Shown here piece by piece: positions 15,974-25,096 of a stretch of 32,297 nt of DNA. The stretch is from Oribacterium sp. GTDB lineage: Bacteria; Bacillota_A; Clostridia; Lachnospirales; Lachnospiraceae. Within the stretch, counting starts at the first letter, position 1. Each line of letters begins with the position of its first letter. Position numbers and translations under genes: made by a program. Below the pieces are notes generated by a model. That model saw only the letters and a program-made list of their open reading frames with translations, ran no database searches and had not been told where the DNA came from. Location of the stretch: positions 1 through 32,297 of the forward strand of contig JAGAXP010000089.1 of assembly GCA_017940955.1 (NCBI GenBank), in the 5' to 3' direction.

Positions 15974-17487
15974 TATCCGATTCCCTCCTTTTTCATAAAC
16001 TTCTCCAGAGCTTTTTCTGCTCTGAGCCTCTCTTCTTCCTTTTCCGTAAACTTATCAAGCTTACTGCTGAGTGTCACAAAAAAGCCCTTCTCTGTACCCT
16101 GTATAAGATTCTGTCTTGAAAGCAGAAAATAAGGTAGTCTCTTGGTATACCAGTTAAGTCTCAAAAGGGCATAAAAATAGAAAACCACCGCTCCAAGAAA
16201 AAAACCGACTCCAAAATAATGAACATCCCCGAAATTAATCTGCCATACAGTTGCCAGGGTACTTACCAGTGCAAAAAGCGCGGTTCCCACGAAAGCTCCA
16301 TCATAGTCTTCAAAATAAAGCTCTATGAGCATTACGGAATTTGCCACGGCATATACCCCGTAACCCACACACAGGAATCTGAAGATGGCAAGTGAAAGTA
16401 AACTGATTCCCGGAAAAAAGAATTCCATAAAAGGCGGACCTATAACAACGAAGAGAACAGTTGTAAACAGCTGCTTACAGCCAAGGTACATTAGTTCTCT
16501 CTGAAGCATGTCCATCATCTCTTTTCCTGCCAGTTTTATATCACTTATGGCTCCCTGATGTGCAAAAAGCCCATAAAAGCCTCTGTACTTCGGATAGAAA
16601 TTCACTTCAACGGAAATAACAAAACTGATAGTTGTTATGATAAGAGAGAAGAATGCGGCAAGAGCAGGAACATCATATTCAGGTGCTCCGTAAAAGCCTC
16701 CGCTAACCTGTTCTCTCAGCGGACCGAAGTACATAACTATCAGATGACTGAACAGCCCTATCCTCACCATGGCCCCGGAAAGAGTCAGTGTAGGATACTT
16801 GTCAAAATACTTAAGAAATGTAAAATAACCGCCTCTGCTCTTCGGAAAGTAATCCATCATCAGCTTAAGCTGCTGTACTGAAAGTAATCCGTAAGCTATT
16901 ATCACGCAAAGCATAAGGCTCTCAACACTGCCTTTTCCGAACAGGACCATAAGAAGCCCCACCAGGAAACCAAACATCAGTGATATGGTAAACGTGAGAA
17001 CTATGGCATTAAAATCCTTAAGGGCCGTGAGATATATCATCTCTGTCCATGCCACAATGAGAACCATGGCCAGCCACATACAGAGCACTACCTGAGCCGG
17101 GTTTTCCGCGGAAACCACAAGAAAAGGCAGATACATTATCCCGCAGATTATGAGCTCAATGATCAGAAGCCCATAAAAGGATGGCATGATCTTATCCTTT
17201 TTTCCGCTGTAGATCATGTCTGACACAAAGCGGGTGATCACCATGTTGAACCAGGTGGTCACAAAAAGCGAAACCAGAAGTGTATAGGTCAGCATACAGT
17301 TAAGAAGCTCCCTTTCATGATCCGGAAGTCCCGCTATCTGTGAAAGCTTGGATATGCCTGTGAGCAGGATAACTCCCAGAATCATGGGACCGACAGTCAC
17401 TATTCCGGAATATCCGTATGCTTTACAAAGATTCATTAATCCCTTCTTATTGAAGAGTTTTTTTAAGCTGAAGCCTATGCCTGCCAT
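15970..17487 (-). CDS. pelG: Pel exopolysaccharide flippase/transporter PelG
   Basis: 505 residues with about 12 membrane segments. The start MAGIGFSLKKLFNKKG and the following KAYGYSGIVTVGPMILG are the recognisable PelG opening (PST-type family). PelG moves the Pel polymer across the cytoplasmic membrane in a complex with PelD, PelE and PelF. It overlaps pelF by 13 bases and the first cotH gene by 4, showing tight coupling. The C-terminal ~40 residues are charged and cytosolic. Confidence 0.95.
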   Translation of the reverse strand: MAGIGFSLKKLFNKKGLMNLCKAYGYSGIVTVGPMILGVILLTGISKLSQIAGLPDHERELLNCMLTYTLLVSLFVTTWFNMVITRFVSDMIYSGKKDKIMPSFYGLLIIELIICGIMYLPFLVVSAENPAQVVLCMWLAMVLIVAWTEMIYLTALKDFNAIVLTFTISLMFGFLVGLLMVLFGKGSVESLMLCVIIAYGLLSVQQLKLMMDYFPKSRGGYFTFLKYFDKYPTLTLSGAMVRIGLFSHLIVMYFGPLREQVSGGFYGAPEYDVPALAAFFSLIITTISFVISVEVNFYPKYRGFYGLFAHQGAISDIKLAGKEMMDMLQRELMYLGCKQLFTTVLFVVIGPPFMEFFFPGISLLSLAIFRFLCVGYGVYAVANSVMLIELYFEDYDGAFVGTALFALVSTLATVWQINFGDVHYFGVGFFLGAVVFYFYALLRLNWYTKRLPYFLLSRQNLIQGTEKGFFVTLSSKLDKFTEKEEERLRAEKALEKFMKKEGIGY

Positions 17488-18890
17488 CTTTTAAACACCT
17501 CATCATAAACTCTCTGATACTTGGTTATCATATCTTCATGGCGGAAATACTTTTCTACCCTGCTTCTTCCGGCGACTCCCATCACGTACCTTTTCTCAGG
17601 CTGCAGACACATAAGGGTCATGGCATTTGTAAGAGCCGGTATATCCATCGGAGGCACGCATATTCCGGAGCTTCCGAAATCGTCATCATCCTGAACCTTC
17701 GTAAGAAGCTCTCTGCAGTTACCCACATCAGTGGTCACGCAGGGCCTTCCTGCCGCAAAGGACTCAAGTACAGAAAGAGGCATGCCTTCCGAAACACTTG
17801 AAAGCACCGTGAAGTCAAAGTCACCGATGTGTTTTACCACATCGATGGAACCCATGAAAATGACATCCTTTACTCCCAGCAGCTTTACCAGGTCATAGCA
17901 CTCTTCCGCATATTTTTTGTCATCCTCAGGTCCTGCGATGAACAGCCTTGCATTGGGCACCCTTTTCTTAACTCCGGAAAACGCATAGATCATGGTCTTA
18001 ACATCCTTTATGGGTGCGATTCTGAGTACCGCGCCTATATTCACGTGTCCGTCATCCTTCTTTTTACCTATGTCCTTGAACCTTTCATAGTGTATGCCGT
18101 TTCCAATGTACACACATTTATCAGGGTCACAGCCCATATCGATCTGGATCCTTCTGGCGCCTCCGAAGAGACTGGTTATCATGGTTGCCTTTTCATAGGC
18201 TCCCTTGGAGAGCATATAAAAAAAGCGGACCCAGAATTTCTTAAAGGCAGGGAGCACCCACTTTGCTCTTATGATCTCTTCCTCCCTCTCACGGGTATAG
18301 ATGCCATGCTCTGAGATCTCATAAGGAACCTGATATTTGTAGCTTCCCAGTCTTGCCAGTATACCGCTGTAGCCTGTCGCGATGGCATGATACACATCAG
18401 CCTTAGGTATGTCCGTATGAAGCAGGTACAGCACCGGCAGAAACATTGACCTTATGGTATGAAAGAAATCCGAGAACGCGGTATAGGTATATTCCTCTTC
18501 ACAAATCCCGGTGATGATATTCAGGAATTCTTCGCTCATAAGGAAGGACAGCGGATCTATTTTATCCTCTGAATACATCTTAAAGAGCCTTTCCCAGTCA
18601 GGATCGGAACAGCTTATAAGATCATGAAGTGTTTTTATTTCCTCTTCAGTAAAATCATACTTCTTCGGTTTTGTCCTCAGCTTCAGTGCATCGTTGAGAA
18701 ATACCTCCCTTATCTCAACCACGTTCTCCGGAAGGGTATAATTGAATTTACCCTTCATGGAGGAATCCGAAGCAACTGCCCAGATCACAAATTCATGCTG
18801 GGGCATGGCCTTTATGTACTGATGGATCCATGTGGATACACCACCCGTAACATAGGGGTAACACCCCTCCAAAATCACACATATTCTCAT
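17475..18890 (-). CDS. pelF: Pel polysaccharide glycosyltransferase PelF (GT4, GT-B fold)
   Basis: 471 residues, usual PelF length. The N-terminal EGCYPYVTGGVSTW is diagnostic of PelF. The C-terminal Rossmann domain has the EX7E motif at Glu368 and Glu376 (EGMPLSVLE). PelF polymerises UDP-sugars (UDP-GlcNAc/GalNAc in characterised systems) into Pel on the cytosolic side. The gene starts eight bases after pelA ends and overlaps pelG. Confidence 0.96.
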   Translation of the reverse strand: MRICVILEGCYPYVTGGVSTWIHQYIKAMPQHEFVIWAVASDSSMKGKFNYTLPENVVEIREVFLNDALKLRTKPKKYDFTEEEIKTLHDLISCSDPDWERLFKMYSEDKIDPLSFLMSEEFLNIITGICEEEYTYTAFSDFFHTIRSMFLPVLYLLHTDIPKADVYHAIATGYSGILARLGSYKYQVPYEISEHGIYTREREEEIIRAKWVLPAFKKFWVRFFYMLSKGAYEKATMITSLFGGARRIQIDMGCDPDKCVYIGNGIHYERFKDIGKKKDDGHVNIGAVLRIAPIKDVKTMIYAFSGVKKRVPNARLFIAGPEDDKKYAEECYDLVKLLGVKDVIFMGSIDVVKHIGDFDFTVLSSVSEGMPLSVLESFAAGRPCVTTDVGNCRELLTKVQDDDDFGSSGICVPPMDIPALTNAMTLMCLQPEKRYVMGVAGRSRVEKYFRHEDMITKYQRVYDEVFKRWQA

Positions 18891-18898
18891 ATCTACCC

Positions 18899-20806
18899 CT
18901 ACTCAAGACTCAGTTCGACGCTTTCATCCTCACACTTTATGAGATACATATTTTCAGCTACCCTGCTGTAGCTTCCGCCACGGATTCCGGCTATGCTTTT
19001 CCCCTCGTTAAGCCGTACAATCATCCATGCTTCTTCATTAAAGTCTGAAAGGTCTAACTTTATCTCACTATTCTTTTTCTCACTCTTTACTTTCAGGATG
19101 TCATAGTTCTGGACTGCTGCGGCTATCTCCGAACCGGTAAGATTTCTTATGTCCGGTGCAGAATTATAAAGCCAGTCCATATATTTTTTCAGATTGCTGT
19201 AAAGCTTTGCCCATCCAAGCTCTGCTCCTCTGTCCACATCGAGCACATCATCGGGATGATGAAAATGCGTATTGACAAAATGGAAATTAAGTTCTGAAAG
19301 GGCAGTAAGCTCCATATACTCATCTATCACACAGCCCGATGTGATTCTCGGTGTATTTATGATTCCATCCTTTGAAACATCGAATTCCTGCTCATAGGCC
19401 ATATCCGTCGGCAGATATACTGCTGCGATGCTTCGTATGGTGGTATCATTCAAAATCTCTCTTCCTTCCTCTGAAAGCACATTGGAAGGCGGAACATACA
19501 CCTTTAGTTCCTCATCAGGAAAAAGCTCTCCCGTAAAACGGAAAACCTCTTCCAGGGACTTTTTCATTTCAACTGTTGAAGGCCACTGCATATATGCGTC
19601 GTACTGGTCCTTATAGTCAAAGTTCCTGAGTACCAGCGGCATATGATTGTAGCCATGTATGCCTATCTCTCCGCCACTGTCCAGTAGCATATTTCCGAAA
19701 TACCTGAATCTCATTATCTCCTGATTTTCCGGAAACACTCCTTCCACCTGGTCGGAATAATCCTCTATCACAAGACCGGTGTAATGTATTCCGTATTTTT
19801 TCCCAAGTTCATAGATATCATTCCACCATACCTGGGAATAAAAATCTGCTACCGACATGTGGTAATCCCTGTCAATAAAGTTACTGTCCCCCTCCGGTAC
19901 AGGAGATGGGAAATCATCAATGTAAAACGCCGCGCCGTTTATGACAGGATATGCGCAGTAATCACCGAGAAGACTGTATGCTGCACTGTGGATGCCTCTG
20001 TAAGCCTTGTCTATTATTCCGAAGTTATCCATGACCACAGTGCCTTTTCCTGCTTCTCTTCTCCAGATAAGCGGTACAGGATATTCATCTGTGGACTGCA
20101 TATATACTTCACTGTCATCCCTAATGGAATATGCCAATGCAGAATCATAGGCATCGATGATGTTGAAATCATGGGCCGATCCGCCTATAAGAAAATCATT
20201 ATTGAAATGAAGACCGTCCACGAACTGTGCATCACCGCTGTCAAGTATTCCAAGAAGATCATAAAAGCTCTGGAAACTTCCGCTGGTTTCGGGCGGGTAA
20301 GCAATCATGAGATTTCCCCCATCGGTAACCCAGTCTTTTATAGCGATGATTTCTTTTGCCAGTTTGGGATATTTTGTAATTGCAACTATTACTTTCTCAT
20401 AATCCTTCAGCATCCCGCTTTCAAAGTTTCCCACTTCACAGGTATCATAGGGGATCTTCATCTGGCTAAGCACCGGATTCCAGAGCTCCATAGCCTTCAT
20501 GCTCTGGGGATCCCCATCCTCATATATCAGGATGGTTCCCTGGTCATAGGTATTTTCAACTTTACTTTTACTCAGGATACTGTTGGTAGGTTTTGAACCT
20601 TCATCATCACTCTTTATAACACGGAGAGTCTCCTTGGGCATGAGGGAAAGCATCTCCGGCCTCACGGTATATATCACATTGGCCTGGACCATAATAAGTG
20701 CTGCAGAAAAAATGCAGAATACTATTCCCAATATAAAAAGGCCGCTGAACTCCATACGTGCCAATATTTTTTTAATTCTGCCGGTCTTCCTAGTCTCTTT
20801 TTCCAT
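18899..20806 (-). CDS. pelA: PelA-type membrane-anchored polysaccharide deacetylase (DUF2194)
   Basis: 635 residues. A short cytosolic N terminus and one membrane helix (about 20-43) are followed by an alpha/beta domain (about 90-285) resembling the PelA reductase/amidotransferase-like region. Then comes a CE4-like deacetylase: FYIDDFPSP gives Asp297-Asp298, IHGYNH gives His384 and His388, and THFHHPDD (513-520) is the late histidine motif. A small beta domain ends the protein. The N-terminal glycoside hydrolase of Pseudomonas PelA is absent, as in Gram-positive PelA(DA) proteins. It removes acetyl groups to make the polymer cationic. A hairpin separates it from pelE. Confidence 0.92.
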   Translation of the reverse strand: MEKETRKTGRIKKILARMEFSGLFILGIVFCIFSAALIMVQANVIYTVRPEMLSLMPKETLRVIKSDDEGSKPTNSILSKSKVENTYDQGTILIYEDGDPQSMKAMELWNPVLSQMKIPYDTCEVGNFESGMLKDYEKVIVAITKYPKLAKEIIAIKDWVTDGGNLMIAYPPETSGSFQSFYDLLGILDSGDAQFVDGLHFNNDFLIGGSAHDFNIIDAYDSALAYSIRDDSEVYMQSTDEYPVPLIWRREAGKGTVVMDNFGIIDKAYRGIHSAAYSLLGDYCAYPVINGAAFYIDDFPSPVPEGDSNFIDRDYHMSVADFYSQVWWNDIYELGKKYGIHYTGLVIEDYSDQVEGVFPENQEIMRFRYFGNMLLDSGGEIGIHGYNHMPLVLRNFDYKDQYDAYMQWPSTVEMKKSLEEVFRFTGELFPDEELKVYVPPSNVLSEEGREILNDTTIRSIAAVYLPTDMAYEQEFDVSKDGIINTPRITSGCVIDEYMELTALSELNFHFVNTHFHHPDDVLDVDRGAELGWAKLYSNLKKYMDWLYNSAPDIRNLTGSEIAAAVQNYDILKVKSEKKNSEIKLDLSDFNEEAWMIVRLNEGKSIAGIRGGSYSRVAENMYLIKCEDESVELSLE

Positions 20807-20824
20807 TTCCTTCTACTACTCCAT

Positions 20825-20848
20825 GGCAGAGGCAGGAACGCCTCTGCC
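20825..20848 (-). other. Intercistronic hairpin between pelE and pelA
   Basis: A perfect 9-bp stem GGCAGAGGC/GCCTCTGCC with a 6-base loop in the 56-base gap, and no U tract. Probably affects mRNA stability or the ratio of PelD/PelE to the downstream proteins. Confidence 0.6.
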
Positions 20849-20862
20849 CACTATCAGAATTT

Positions 20863-21858
20863 CTATGAAACCATTTCGTCTTCGCCCCAGAACCTCACAA
20901 GACTTTTCAGTTCCGTCGAAAGATAGATTCCTTTTTCATCTATTTCACTGACTGTTCTTCTGATTTCTTTCCTGTCCTTCCTGAGAATCGCACTTTGCAG
21001 CATAGCTACGTATGTACCTTCTCTTTCCGGCCACCTCTCTTTCATGTACTTAATGTCTTCGTCCAGGGCATCCTGATCATGAAGCTTGAGATCCGCATCA
21101 GCCTTTTTATTTATAAGAGTCCATTTTCCCCTCACACTATTCTTTGACAGCTCCTTTTTCAGCAGTCCGGAATATTTCTTAAGCTGGTTTTTCAATCCGT
21201 CTCCCTCCAACAGACCGCTTGATATGTATCTCTCAAGCAGCTTACGATATTCCACATCCAGCTCCTCATCCAGAGGGGCAGCCGATTTCCTTTTCATGAT
21301 GTCCTGAAATTCCAGATCGAATTTCTTCATTATCTCTGTCAGAGCGGTTGCGGCATAATGAACCACCTCAGTGTCACCATTCTGTTTTGCATTGAAAAGC
21401 TGCGGTACATAACCCTCCGGATCTGAATACAGCACATCTATCAGCAGCTCTCTTCGGGTTGCCGTATCATTGATGACCAGAGCCTCTTCAAGCGGAACCA
21501 CCTTTTCCCTCACATCATCTTCATCCATCACAATACTTTTTGTGATATCGCCTGGTTCCTCCGTTAACTCCCGGTCTTCCTGACTGTTATAGGAAGCTGA
21601 TTTATACTCTGTACTATCGGATCGGGCTTCTTTATCTTTGATATCGATAAGCGGATCCACCTCTGCAATATCCGCCTCTCTGTCGGAATGTCTGTCAGAC
21701 AATGTCCTTACCAGCACAAAAAGAAGTCCGAATATAGGTATCAAGAAAGCAACACCGAGATCAATATAAGAGCAGCTGATCATGTATCTTAACCGCCCTA
21801 TAAAAAGCATGGTCCAGATAATATAATGAATAGCGAGGATAGACACTATGAACAACAT
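20863..21858 (-). CDS. pelE: Pel complex subunit PelE (two TM plus TPR-like helices)
   Basis: 331 residues. Two N-terminal membrane helices (about 2-20 and 33-52) are followed by an acidic linker (about 60-120). An all-helical, TPR-like region (about 125-325) follows. Overall sequence conservation is weak; the call rests on this layout and the position between pelD and pelA. PelE holds PelF at the membrane with PelD and PelG in characterised systems. GGAGGG lies nine bases before the ATG, within the end of pelD. Confidence 0.83.
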   Translation of the reverse strand: MLFIVSILAIHYIIWTMLFIGRLRYMISCSYIDLGVAFLIPIFGLLFVLVRTLSDRHSDREADIAEVDPLIDIKDKEARSDSTEYKSASYNSQEDRELTEEPGDITKSIVMDEDDVREKVVPLEEALVINDTATRRELLIDVLYSDPEGYVPQLFNAKQNGDTEVVHYAATALTEIMKKFDLEFQDIMKRKSAAPLDEELDVEYRKLLERYISSGLLEGDGLKNQLKKYSGLLKKELSKNSVRGKWTLINKKADADLKLHDQDALDEDIKYMKERWPEREGTYVAMLQSAILRKDRKEIRRTVSEIDEKGIYLSTELKSLVRFWGEDEMVS

Positions 21859-21859
21859 C

Positions 21860-24031
21860 TTATATTCCCTCCAGTATTCTGTAACCTATATCATTGCTTC
21901 TTAATCTCTCACCAATTGTTTCAAATATCTTTCTGTTTATCTGTGTGAGAAGCAGATAACATTTACCGTCTTCCCCTTCTCCCACCATGTCACTGTGCCT
22001 TATAAGCTTTTCCAGCTTTACGAATGTCTTATCTATGTCGGCAGTCTCCAGTTCCAGAAGGATAAAGGATGCCACGCCCGCATCTATCATTCTTCGTTGT
22101 GCCTCAAGTTCCTTTTCGAAATATGAAGGTACCAGTATTTCGGTGCCGGTTCTGTACTTCTCCTTCTCGATGGCTTTCTGATACTCCAGGGCTCTGATCA
22201 ATGAGATCCTTACGAGATGGCACATGATGGTAAAAAGATTCATATAGTACTGTCCCATCTGTTCCGTATCCGCTTCGTAGATACAGATCATGAGCTTCAG
22301 CTTTTCATCCTCCACTATTCCGTATGCATACTGTGGTTTATCCTCTGAAAAGCTGATATTTTTCCATGTATCCCTTTGTACTATCACATCATATACATCC
22401 CGGTATGCATCGAGACTGAGTGACCTTGAAAGCTCTTCCGTCATGCCTCTTGAACAGGCAACGAGACGGGCATAATTCTGACTGTCATCTATGGTGTATA
22501 TGGCTATACTGTGGTTCTTAAGTATATTTTCCAGTATCTCCACGCCGTTCATGAATATCTCCGCAGGTGTGGAACTGTTAAGATTCTCTACAGCTTCAAA
22601 TATCTTTCCGAAGCTGTCCTGATATCCGAGTATCTGTCTCTTGTACTCCTCCTTGTTGTCTATGACGGACATGTAGACATTATTGAGGAAGTCATACTTA
22701 CCCTGAATCGTCTCAACTTCCTCTTCTGCGAACTTAAGCTTCTGATCCTTGCTGGTGACCATGTACCCCGAGATGGCACCTGTCATAAGATAAATGGCAA
22801 AAGGAAGCCAGTAATCGGTATTGTAGAACAGCATGCTTCCGGTAACTCCTGACCGTATGAAGGATACCGCAAGGGAAATACACTGTATGAATCCTGAAAG
22901 GATGCCAATGAACATTCCGTGTACGCTGCCCATTATCACCACATAAAAAAGTCTCAGGTCAATATATCTGAAATAGATATTGTCAGTCGTATACCTGATC
23001 AGGAACTGTATCAGCAGGAACAGTCCCACAAGCTCTGTTACCTTAAGCACCTTATCGGATATTCCGTTCAGGAAAGTCCTCGCCCTGTCCAGTTTCCCGG
23101 GCTTTCTCAGCTTAAGGGCCGAATATCTTTGGAAGGCATACTTTATTCCCTCTGTAAAATCGTCCCCGGGAATGAAGCCATAATCCTTTTTCAGCCTCAT
23201 GGCTTCCTTTTTCCTGTTGAGCAGAAGATCATGAAACCGCGAATCCTTGTAGCTTATCTGCGCCGTTTCCACACACTCCTTAAGGACATCACCGAGCTCC
23301 CTGTAGGTATGTTCACATCCGTTAAGGGCAGAGTATTCTCCCCCTGTATCCATGGTCTCCTCTGTCATGGATATCAGAAGATCCGTAAGATTTCTTAGGG
23401 ACATAAACTCAACATGATCCTCAGGATCATACTGAAACTCAATGGGCTCATCATTTATGAGCCTGTCGAAAAGACTTCCCAGCCATGTGTTAACAGGAAC
23501 ATGCTTCAAGATATGAGGCGCTCTCAGGATGACCGTTTTAACATTGTTCTCATGAGAAAGGAACTTCACCTGCTCCTCTGTCTGTGCACAGTTAAATGTC
23601 TCCGAAGTGATGTGAAGGCTCTGATGGGAGCTCTCGATGGAAGATACAAAAATGATCTTTGACACCTCGTTCTCCGCACAGCTGTAAACCAGCTTTTCTA
23701 TTTTTTTACGTTCATTATCAAGTCCCGTGTTTCCGTCAACAAAGCCTGATATGTACCATACGACATCAGGCAGATAGGACTTCATTATCTTATGGAAATT
23801 CTCGGATGTGATATCATCCTTATATAGATTGATCTTATGTGATTTTGATCCGAATGCTGTTCTCTTACCGTACAGCTCTGAGGAATCGTCAACTCCCGCT
23901 ATAACTACGTTGTAGTAATCCGTTAAACGATTCAATGTTCCGGCATCAAAAAAATTAGCATTACCGCAGATCAGAATGCCTGCGGGCTGCCCGGATTTAT
24001 CCCTGTTTCTCATAACTAAAACCCCACTCAT
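21860..24031 (-). CDS. pelD: PelD c-di-GMP receptor with N-terminal SDR/epimerase-like domain
   Basis: 723 residues, against about 455 for Pseudomonas PelD. Residues about 15-310 are a Rossmann/NAD-dependent-epimerase-like domain: LICGNANFFDAG replaces the usual GxxGxxG, and the catalytic YxxxK position reads FNCAQ (Phe146, Gln150). Four membrane segments follow (about 334-424), then a GAF domain (about 480-610) and a degenerate GGDEF domain. The GGDEF pentad is lost (EGEDGKC, 685-691) while the RxxD inhibitory-type site is kept (RHSD, 678-681), as expected of a c-di-GMP receptor rather than a cyclase. The start is uncertain: ATG 24031 has no clear ribosome site, and ATG 24013 is an alternative. 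First gene of the operon. Confidence 0.9.
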   Translation of the reverse strand: MSGVLVMRNRDKSGQPAGILICGNANFFDAGTLNRLTDYYNVVIAGVDDSSELYGKRTAFGSKSHKINLYKDDITSENFHKIMKSYLPDVVWYISGFVDGNTGLDNERKKIEKLVYSCAENEVSKIIFVSSIESSHQSLHITSETFNCAQTEEQVKFLSHENNVKTVILRAPHILKHVPVNTWLGSLFDRLINDEPIEFQYDPEDHVEFMSLRNLTDLLISMTEETMDTGGEYSALNGCEHTYRELGDVLKECVETAQISYKDSRFHDLLLNRKKEAMRLKKDYGFIPGDDFTEGIKYAFQRYSALKLRKPGKLDRARTFLNGISDKVLKVTELVGLFLLIQFLIRYTTDNIYFRYIDLRLFYVVIMGSVHGMFIGILSGFIQCISLAVSFIRSGVTGSMLFYNTDYWLPFAIYLMTGAISGYMVTSKDQKLKFAEEEVETIQGKYDFLNNVYMSVIDNKEEYKRQILGYQDSFGKIFEAVENLNSSTPAEIFMNGVEILENILKNHSIAIYTIDDSQNYARLVACSRGMTEELSRSLSLDAYRDVYDVIVQRDTWKNISFSEDKPQYAYGIVEDEKLKLMICIYEADTEQMGQYYMNLFTIMCHLVRISLIRALEYQKAIEKEKYRTGTEILVPSYFEKELEAQRRMIDAGVASFILLELETADIDKTFVKLEKLIRHSDMVGEGEDGKCYLLLTQINRKIFETIGERLRSNDIGYRILEGI

Positions 24032-24340
24032 AATAATTCACACTCTTTATAGTTTAGAAACTACTCTGTAATTTATTTTTAATCATTGGATTTTTCAATA
24101 AGACTGTGACAAGTGGTGCCGTTCTGTGATGAAAGAATCAAATTATTTAGTTTTTTCCTGTATTTTTAAGAGCTTTAATAACCTAATTTATTGATTCTCC
24201 ATAAAATCAGTTGTGTTTTTTGAAATTATAACCAATTATATAAAGCAAAATGTGTATACTGTTATTATAATTGTCAGCATTTGATACATTATCGCTTGCC
24301 TGCATTTATAAATAATCGCTACCGGAGTTTTAATTTTGAC
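24032..24340. other. Divergent intergenic region between pelD and the LytTR regulator
   Basis: 309 AT-rich bases. It holds the pelD promoter candidate and must hold that of the regulator (TATACT at 24255 and TATAAT at 24266 are possible -10 elements without good -35s). I see no convincing pair of LytTR direct repeats, only single weak matches such as ATAGTTTAG at 24049. No short peptide gene of the AgrD type is apparent. Confidence 0.5.
24070..24098 (-). promoter_or_regulatory. Candidate sigma-A promoter for the Pel operon
   Basis: Minus strand TTGAAA, 17 bases, TAAATT, about 32 bases from likely transcription start to the pelD start. Each hexamer is imperfect, and the region is AT-rich, so chance matches are possible. 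Confidence 0.4.
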
Positions 24341-25096
24341 ATGACCATTGCTATAGTCGATGACCAAAAGACAGAAAGAGAGCTGCTAAAAGGCATCCTT
24401 ACGGAATATGCCTCCATAAACAGACAGAGCTTCAGTTTCACAGAATACGACTGTGCGGAAAAGCTCCTTGATAATTATCAGCCTTTTCTATACAGTTTTC
24501 TTTTTCTGGATATCTATATGGATGGAATGGACGGTGTTGAAGCTGCAAAGGAGATACGGCAAAGAGACAAGGATGTCACTATCGTTTTCCTCACAAGCAG
24601 CGGAGAATTTATGCCGGACGCCTTCCGCGTTCATGCCTTTGACTACATTGAGAAGCCTGTGGATAAAGCACGCATATATGGAATAATGGATGAACTTCTT
24701 GACAGAAGGACTACATTTTTGAACGGTCCCGCCCTCAGCTTCAGAAGTGAAGGCTGTGACATTACCCTGCCCTACAGCAGGATAATGCTTATACGGACCG
24801 CATCCTCAAACTATCTTGAGATAATTGATCAAGATACGAACTGTCATTCCACCAGGATGACCTTTTCATCTATTCAGGAGGCCCTTTCCTCTGACAACAG
24901 GTTTCTCCAGGTAATAAGAGGTGTACTCGTGAACATGGATTACCTGCTTGATATAAGAGACAAGGTCTGCATCTTTCCCGGAGATATAAATGTTCCCGTG
25001 AACATCAAAAGATCCGGAGAAATAGAAGCCATCTGGACAAACTACAAATTTAAAAAGATCCGCTCAGAACTGAAAGAAAGGAGAAACCGTAAATGA
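24341..25096 (+). CDS. LytTR-family response regulator (AgrA/LytR type)
   Basis: 251 residues from ATG 24341; an in-frame TTG 20 codons earlier precedes a non-conserved stretch. The receiver domain (1-120) has Asp7-Asp8, phosphoacceptor Asp57 in FLFLDIYMDG, Thr85 and Lys105 (EKPV). The C-terminal ~100 residues are a LytTR DNA-binding domain, with RTASSNYLEI and the FLQVIRGVLVNMDYL segment. The ribosome site is poor (GGAG 14 bases upstream). The stop overlaps the kinase start by 4 bases. Divergent from pelD, so a regulator of the Pel operon is a reasonable guess, not shown by the sequence. Confidence 0.92.
   Translation: MTIAIVDDQKTERELLKGILTEYASINRQSFSFTEYDCAEKLLDNYQPFLYSFLFLDIYMDGMDGVEAAKEIRQRDKDVTIVFLTSSGEFMPDAFRVHAFDYIEKPVDKARIYGIMDELLDRRTTFLNGPALSFRSEGCDITLPYSRIMLIRTASSNYLEIIDQDTNCHSTRMTFSSIQEALSSDNRFLQVIRGVLVNMDYLLDIRDKVCIFPGDINVPVNIKRSGEIEAIWTNYKFKKIRSELKERRNRK

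Noticed and set aside
19784..20596. Plus-strand open frame of 270 codons opposite pelA
   Set aside because: Antisense shadow of the deacetylase gene, without family features or ribosome site.
24032..24340. Direct-repeat LytTR binding site in front of pelD
   Set aside because: Only isolated 7-8 of 9 matches, none in a correctly spaced pair.
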